DNA of 64,000 bases. Origin: Gordonia sp. PP30. GTDB lineage: Bacteria > Actinomycetota > Actinomycetes > Mycobacteriales > Mycobacteriaceae. The notes beneath the pieces were generated by a model that was not told where the DNA came from, did not search any database, and was given only the letters and a program-made list of their open reading frames with translations. Below, piece by piece: positions 59,786 through 64,000 of the stretch; positions within the stretch are counted from its first letter, which is position 1; the number at the start of each line of letters is the position of its first letter. A program made the translations under genes and the position numbers. The stretch is from assembly GCF_023100845.1 (NCBI RefSeq), contig NZ_CP095864.1:248001-312000 (forward strand). Direction: 5' to 3'.

Positions 59786-61963
59786 TCACCGGGATCCGGC
59801 GGCGTCGATCTTCTGGTGTGCCCGCACCAGGTAGGCACTCACCGAGGTGGGGAGGATCCCGAGGGCTTCGCCGACCGCGCGGCGGGTCCCGCCCAGGGCC
59901 GTCATGGCGAGGACCTCGGCTTCGCGGTCGGTGAGGACGGCGCCGGTGACGGCCACCCGGATGGCCGGTGAGGTGATGCCGTCGCAGGCCGCGACGAGGT
60001 CGTCGAGTCGACCGCGCAAGGCGTTCGCGGCGACCGAGTGGCCCGCGGCGCGGAGAGCGATCATGCCCTGCGCCAGCGCGTCGGCGGCGTGCGCGGACAG
60101 GCCGAGTCGCGCGTATCCCTCCGCGGCGCGGATCAGGGCGTCGCCGTCGCGCGACCGCAGGGCCACCGCTTGTGCGACGACCGTGCGCGCGGCGGGACCC
60201 TCGCACCGCAGCGCGGGGTCGGTGATCAGCTCGGCGGCGGCCCGGTCCCCGAACCGGACCGCCCAGGTGAGGGCGATGAAGGCGTCGGCGACGTGCCCGC
60301 CGTTCCGGGCGGTCCGGGCGGCCGACCGGAACAGTTGCCGGGGTCGCGTCGACTGTCCGCGGCACGCCGTCGCGAACGCCTCGCACAGGTGGAGTGCGGC
60401 CGCCGAGACCGCGTCTACGGCGGATGCTCGTGCTCGGGCGACGGCCCGCTCCACCGCGGTCGGGTCGCCGAGCATCATGCGCACCGCGGCCAGTTCGGCC
60501 GCCGCGGCGCAGGCGATACCCGTGCGGTCCTCCGCGGCGAGTTCCAGCGCGGCGTCGAGCCGCCGTCCTGCCTCGGCGAACGCGCCGCGGGCGATCTCGG
60601 GCAGTGCCGCGGTGAAGCACGAGTACGCGAGCACCAGATCGGGCTGCGGTGCCGGCCCGGATGGCGGCCGGGCGTCGGCGGCCGCCTCGTCGAGGCTGCC
60701 GAACGCGACATCGGCGGCCACCAGGGTGTGCCGCAGGGCGGCCTCGGTCAGCGGGCTCTCGGGGGTGCCGTCGGTGAGGGCCGCGCGCGCGAGGATCCGC
60801 GGACGACGACCCTCGCCCAGCCGGCGCAGGATCTCGGCCTCCGTGTACGCCGCGATCGCGGACGCGGGTCCGGTGGCGCGGAGCGACCGCGCACCGGTCA
60901 GCGCGTCGGCGAGACGGTCGTCGAGGAGGTCGCCGATGAGTGTCGCCGCGAGCCGCCCCTCGGCCGGCTCGCCCGCGGGCCAGTCGGCCAGGCGGGCCCG
61001 ATGGAGGAGGTCGGCCGGCGATCGTCCGTCGCGGTCCAGTGCGTCGACCAGCCGCTCGGTGAGGCGGAGCAGGTGCAGCACGCCCAGCCGGCCGGCGATG
61101 ACCGGGTCGGGCACACCGTGCGCTGAGCGGACGAGACCGCCGTCGACCGTCACCAGCCGTCCGGCGGCGGCGTCGACCGCGTCCGCGAGTCCGAGCGCGC
61201 CGAGCACCGGCAACGACAGCGGGCTGGCGACGGCGAGGAAACCGAGCAGGTCTCGCTCGGGCGCGGTGGCCGCCGCGAGAACCGCCGCGGCCAGGTACTC
61301 GAGTTCCGTCGCAGACCCGGGCGGGCGCTGCGCCGAGCTCGCCAGGTGCCGGACATGCCGCGGATTCCCGTCGGCCGCCCGGTGGATGCGCATCGCTTCG
61401 GCGAGGTCCGGCCGGTGGTGCCGGAGATCGCCGATCAGCGCGGCGGTCTCGTCCAGAGTCAGCGGTGGCACGTCGACGATCTGTGCGTCGGCCGTCCGCA
61501 GGGCGGCGTACAGCGCGGGGCCGAGGGCCTGACCGTTGCTCAGCGCGACGACGCGACCGGGCAGCCGCGGTATCAGCCCGGCCACGACGCGGGCGGAGGC
61601 GTCGTCGAGATGCTCGGCGCCGTCGACGACGAGGAGGGCGCCGGTGGCCTCGATCCGGGAGCACAGCGCGGCCGAGGCCATCGTCTCGGCGGGCCCGGAC
61701 GGGACGGATCCGGGATCCGGGGACGACTCGACGCACGCCGAGACCGCGGCGAGCGGTGCGGCCGTGGACTTCTCGTCGCCCAGCACCCAGACGATGGGGC
61801 GCCGAACACTGCGGGCGAGCGCCCGAGCGAACTCCGTCTTGCCGATGCCGGCCGTACCGATGATCACCACCGGACGGCCGCGGGTGACGGCTCCGGCCGC
61901 GTCCGAGAGCAGCCGGGCGCGCGGTGGTGCCGTCCGCTCCGGGCTGGTCACGCCGGTCGCCAT
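59786..61963 (-). CDS. Second LuxR-type P-loop regulator, 725 residues
   Basis: A 725-residue protein built like the previous one: P-loop GTAGIGKTEF at about 36-45, Walker B LLVVDGAEHL at about 115, helical repeats, and a C-terminal LuxR domain (LTDREAEVLAMTALGGTRRA, LGILPTSVSAYLVRAHQKI) in which the recognition helix differs from the usual TV...H pattern. ATG 61963 follows AGAGGAA by about 8 nt. Its stop is 42 bp before the ATG of the regulator at 59743, so the two are probably cotranscribed towards the PGRS-like gene. Confidence 0.87.
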   Translation of the reverse strand: MATGVTSPERTAPPRARLLSDAAGAVTRGRPVVIIGTAGIGKTEFARALARSVRRPIVWVLGDEKSTAAPLAAVSACVESSPDPGSVPSGPAETMASAALCSRIEATGALLVVDGAEHLDDASARVVAGLIPRLPGRVVALSNGQALGPALYAALRTADAQIVDVPPLTLDETAALIGDLRHHRPDLAEAMRIHRAADGNPRHVRHLASSAQRPPGSATELEYLAAAVLAAATAPERDLLGFLAVASPLSLPVLGALGLADAVDAAAGRLVTVDGGLVRSAHGVPDPVIAGRLGVLHLLRLTERLVDALDRDGRSPADLLHRARLADWPAGEPAEGRLAATLIGDLLDDRLADALTGARSLRATGPASAIAAYTEAEILRRLGEGRRPRILARAALTDGTPESPLTEAALRHTLVAADVAFGSLDEAAADARPPSGPAPQPDLVLAYSCFTAALPEIARGAFAEAGRRLDAALELAAEDRTGIACAAAAELAAVRMMLGDPTAVERAVARARASAVDAVSAAALHLCEAFATACRGQSTRPRQLFRSAARTARNGGHVADAFIALTWAVRFGDRAAAELITDPALRCEGPAARTVVAQAVALRSRDGDALIRAAEGYARLGLSAHAADALAQGMIALRAAGHSVAANALRGRLDDLVAACDGITSPAIRVAVTGAVLTDREAEVLAMTALGGTRRAVGEALGILPTSVSAYLVRAHQKIDAAGSR

Positions 61964-62086
61964 CGGCGTTCCTCTCGTCATCCGTGGACCCGATCCGCTC
62001 GGGTCCCTCGCGAGACGACGGCCGGGTGCCTTCTCGGTCTACGTGAGCCGGACCGCGTTGGCAACCGGCGCGCTAGTGTCGACGAC

Positions 62087-62290
62087 ATGCCACAGCCCGC
62101 GATCGACGAAGCGGCACGCGTCGCCGGTCTGCACGACGCGCAGACCAAGGCCGAACGGCTCTTCGACGAGATCGCCGCGCGCGGACTGATCCGCGCGGGA
62201 GTCGGGGAGCGGGCGGTGTCCGACGAGATCCGGGATCTCGCGAACGACATGGTCGGGCTCACCAAGCAGCACTGCGTTCTGAGCGGATAG
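62087..62290 (+). pseudogene. Truncated M24-family peptidase N-terminus
   Basis: Sixty-seven codons matching the start of actinobacterial M24 (Xaa-Pro peptidase-like) proteins: LHDAQTKAERLFDEIAARGLIRAGVGERAVSDEIRDLANDMVG. In homologues the protein continues for some 200 residues with a WHKRIVRAG-type sequence, but here the similarity breaks off near 62265 and a stop follows. TAGTGT lies 7 nt before the ATG, so the original promoter is kept. The break coincides with the edge of the restriction-modification island. Confidence 0.6.
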
Positions 62291-62381
62291 CGACGACCGC
62301 CAGCACGATGGCCAGGCCAGCTGCGACCGCCGAAGCTGCATAGCTCGCCACCTGGGTCCGGGCAGGCTTCACAGTCGTCAT
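62259..62381 (-). CDS. Possible 40-residue membrane peptide
   Basis: MTTVKPARTQVASYAAS followed by one hydrophobic helix (AAGLAIVLAVVAI) and a short basic tail. It overlaps the end of the truncated peptidase frame. No ribosome site is clear. Holin-like or phage-type peptides look like this, but so do random frames. Confidence 0.3.
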   Translation of the reverse strand: MTTVKPARTQVASYAASAVAAGLAIVLAVVAIRSERSAAW

Positions 62382-62394
62382 GCTTCTGCGGTGG

Positions 62395-63342
62395 TCACTC
62401 GTACGGCCCCAGGAACCGTTCGCCGTTGAGGTGGATCATGTGGCTGGGGTCGTCGGCGAGCCAGACCTCGGTTTCCCAGGCCAGGTCGGCGAGGAACTTT
62501 CGCATGGTTGCACGGTCCGGGAAGCACGAGACGTAGACGAGTCCGGCGGTGCAGTCGGCGAATAAGGCCGCGAGTTCGTGATGGCGCTTGGCGTCGATCG
62601 GGCCGTGAGTGCTCGCGGCTTCCATGAGGAACAGCCAGTCCTTGCTCGGCTGGTAGACCACCAGGTCGGGGAGCTTGCCGTGGTGATCGACGGTGACTCC
62701 CAACTCGGCGAGGCGATCCTCGGCGAAATGTGCCAGCTTCGCGTCGGCATCGCCGACGTACAAGACCTCACCGCCGGGGACGTACTGGGCGCAGAAGTCG
62801 GTGATCATCGCCGCGATCAGCGGGTTCTGGCCGCCTGGGCTGAGCGTCAGCGGCGTGCCATCGGGCAGCGTCACCGGGATACGCTCCATGTTCCTCGCGG
62901 CGGCGAACATCTCCACCAGGCTCGGCTGCTTCACCAGGTACTCGGTCAGTGCGAGTACGAAGCCGTCGGTGCCGTAGAGCAGGATCACGTCCAGAGCCTC
63001 GTCGCTGATCCGGTAGTTGTTGTCCTTGGAGTTGACGGGACGCGCCGGGTCGTCGGCGTTGAGGACCGCGAATCCCGCTTGGATGAACTGGTGGAGCGTC
63101 TGCCGACGGATCGTCTCTCGGGTGTTCGGCTTGTAGTCCATTCCCCAGTGCTGCCGGATTCGCTCCATGATCTCGAAGGTCGGCAGCGCGTCCTGTCGAG
63201 CGGCGGACCACGGGCTCTCGGGTGTCATGCCCAGCATGGCGAGCAGGACGCGGGCGGCGCGCTCGTTGCACCGTCCCTTGTCGAATCCGAAGGACCGCAG
63301 TAGGTCTCGCGCTTCCTCGATCCGGAGGTCGATCGCGCTCAC
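62395..63342 (-). CDS. PstI/BsuBI-type restriction endonuclease
   Basis: A 315-residue type II restriction enzyme. The N-terminal 150 residues are a winged-helix region (PTFEIMERIRQHWGMDYKPN). The C-terminal catalytic domain has the BsuBI/PstI family motifs LPDLVVYQPSKDWLFLMEA with STHGPIDAKRHHEL following, and KLAHFAEDRLAELGV before. Family members cut CTGCAG; whether this one does is not known. GTG 63342 overlaps the stop of the methylase gene (GTGA), so the two are translated together. Confidence 0.88.
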   Translation of the reverse strand: MSAIDLRIEEARDLLRSFGFDKGRCNERAARVLLAMLGMTPESPWSAARQDALPTFEIMERIRQHWGMDYKPNTRETIRRQTLHQFIQAGFAVLNADDPARPVNSKDNNYRISDEALDVILLYGTDGFVLALTEYLVKQPSLVEMFAAARNMERIPVTLPDGTPLTLSPGGQNPLIAAMITDFCAQYVPGGEVLYVGDADAKLAHFAEDRLAELGVTVDHHGKLPDLVVYQPSKDWLFLMEAASTHGPIDAKRHHELAALFADCTAGLVYVSCFPDRATMRKFLADLAWETEVWLADDPSHMIHLNGERFLGPYE

Positions 63343-64000
63343 GCGGCGGTCTCCTGCTCAGCGGCGATCACGGCGGCCACGAGACGGTCGATGGTGCCGG
63401 TGTCGGGGAGTTCGGTACGTCCCGCGCCCAAGTCCCGCAGTACCGTTGCTGTCGGCCAGCGCATCCCGCGCAGGTCAGTCGCATTCACCTGGGTATGCCC
63501 GGAGAAGGTCCGGAAGTAGCGGTCCACCGGCTCGGAGTTGAGCCAGACCGCCAGACCCATCGCCAAGTCTGCGTCGAGGCCCTTGCCGTTGACGTGGAAG
63601 TAGTTGAGCTTGTTGTCGAACGCGACCGGTCCCTCACCCTGCTCGGCGGGACTCCACACACTCGCGACCAGGCGGCGCGTCTCTTCCTTCGCCGAGAACC
63701 GCTTGACGAGCGTGTAAATGCCCTCGGGGACCAACCACCGCCGATCCTCGGCGCAGGTGACCGAGAACCACTGCGGCTTGCCGGTCTTCTTCGGATGCGT
63801 GAGGACGCCGTGAGAGATGTTGGCGGGGTACACCATCGGGTAGTGCTCGTCGTACGGCACGGCGAGCAGTTGGTCACGGCTGCGGAAGTCGACGACCCGC
63901 CCGGTGCTGACCCTGATCCCGAGGTCCGCCAGGGAACAGGGCAACGCCGACATCTGTGCCACGAGGTCCGCGTCCTCTGGGCTGGAGGGGATGCGGACGT
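63339..64000 (-). CDS. Adenine DNA methylase of the PstI-type system (partial)
   Basis: The last 219 codons of a gene that runs off the window edge; the frame is open to base 64000. Only the C-terminal target-recognition part is visible (VPYDEHYPMVYPANISHGVL, KKTGKPQWFSVTC, YFRTFSGHTQVNATDLRGMRWPT), similar to methylases of BsuBI/PstI systems. The catalytic NPPY motif would be upstream, outside the window. It protects host DNA from the restriction enzyme encoded directly after it. Confidence 0.75.
   Translation of the reverse strand, partial: VRIPSSPEDADLVAQMSALPCSLADLGIRVSTGRVVDFRSRDQLLAVPYDEHYPMVYPANISHGVLTHPKKTGKPQWFSVTCAEDRRWLVPEGIYTLVKRFSAKEETRRLVASVWSPAEQGEGPVAFDNKLNYFHVNGKGLDADLAMGLAVWLNSEPVDRYFRTFSGHTQVNATDLRGMRWPTATVLRDLGAGRTELPDTGTIDRLVAAVIAAEQETAA

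Noticed and set aside
61346..62290. A 314-codon plus-strand frame ending in the M24 fragment
   Set aside because: Its first 247 codons are antisense to the LuxR-type gene; only the last 67, after a TAGTGT box, resemble a real protein.

Overview
The window is a GC-rich stretch of actinobacterial chromosome. A secreted antigen-85-type mycolyltransferase at about 16.0 kb means a mycolic-acid-containing member of the Mycobacteriales. The MmpS/MmpL pair, the HtaA-like protein, the PGRS-like giant gene and the many start codons 6 to 8 nt behind a TANNNT box agree with this. Gordonia or a close relative is my best guess, by inference only; there is no rRNA to settle it.

Layout. 0-3.4 kb: a seven-gene, tightly overlapping envelope-stress operon (Asp23/Gls24 proteins, small membrane proteins and an orphan LysR-type ligand-binding domain). 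3.4-12.4 kb: secreted lipase and divergent PucR/CdaR regulator; ABC exporter with a NarL/DesR-type two-component system; acyltransferase; two unknown proteins. 12.4-16 kb: feoA-feoB-NifU-like iron operon and a thioesterase. 16-19 kb: mycolyltransferase, TetR regulator, aromatic aminotransferase. 19-20.6 kb: tRNA-Ser(GCU), tRNA-Arg(ACG), and an XRE regulator divergent from a methionine aminopeptidase. 20.6-25.8 kb: MmpL transporter, TetR, MmpS-like protein and a glycolipid-binding-type protein, probably one lipid-export locus. 25.8-28.3 kb: tyrA divergent from the tadA operon, then tRNA-Ser(CGA). 28.4-39.4 kb: membrane protein, ddl/murF cell-wall ligases, lipoproteins, tgt and gluQ (both tied to queuosine at tRNA position 34), a pseudokinase-RCC1 receptor-like protein, and an ABC ATPase-permease fusion.

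39.4-45.4 kb is a mobile-element cluster: a frameshifted IS481 copy with a clear 6-bp target duplication, a 633-aa proline-rich membrane protein, and an IS256 element sitting in the 3' end of an IS110 transposase. 45.4-47.7 kb carries LigD split into separate ligase and polymerase genes, each interrupted in frame by short tandem repeats. 47.8-51.4 kb: AraC and VOC genes, an HtaA-like secreted protein behind a good iron-box match, and an AI-2E-family membrane protein. tRNA-Ser(GGA) at 51.6 kb is followed by a partial repeat of its own 3' end. 52-62 kb is the most unusual part: a 1702-residue exported glycine-rich PGRS-like protein with no PE domain, transcribed behind two large LuxR-type P-loop regulators. 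The window ends in a PstI/BsuBI-type restriction-modification island whose edge lies at a truncated M24 peptidase gene.

Gene starts below were chosen from Shine-Dalgarno sequences, stop/start overlaps, or a TANNNT box 6-8 nt upstream (leaderless start). Functions rest on motif recognition by eye; no database search was possible.
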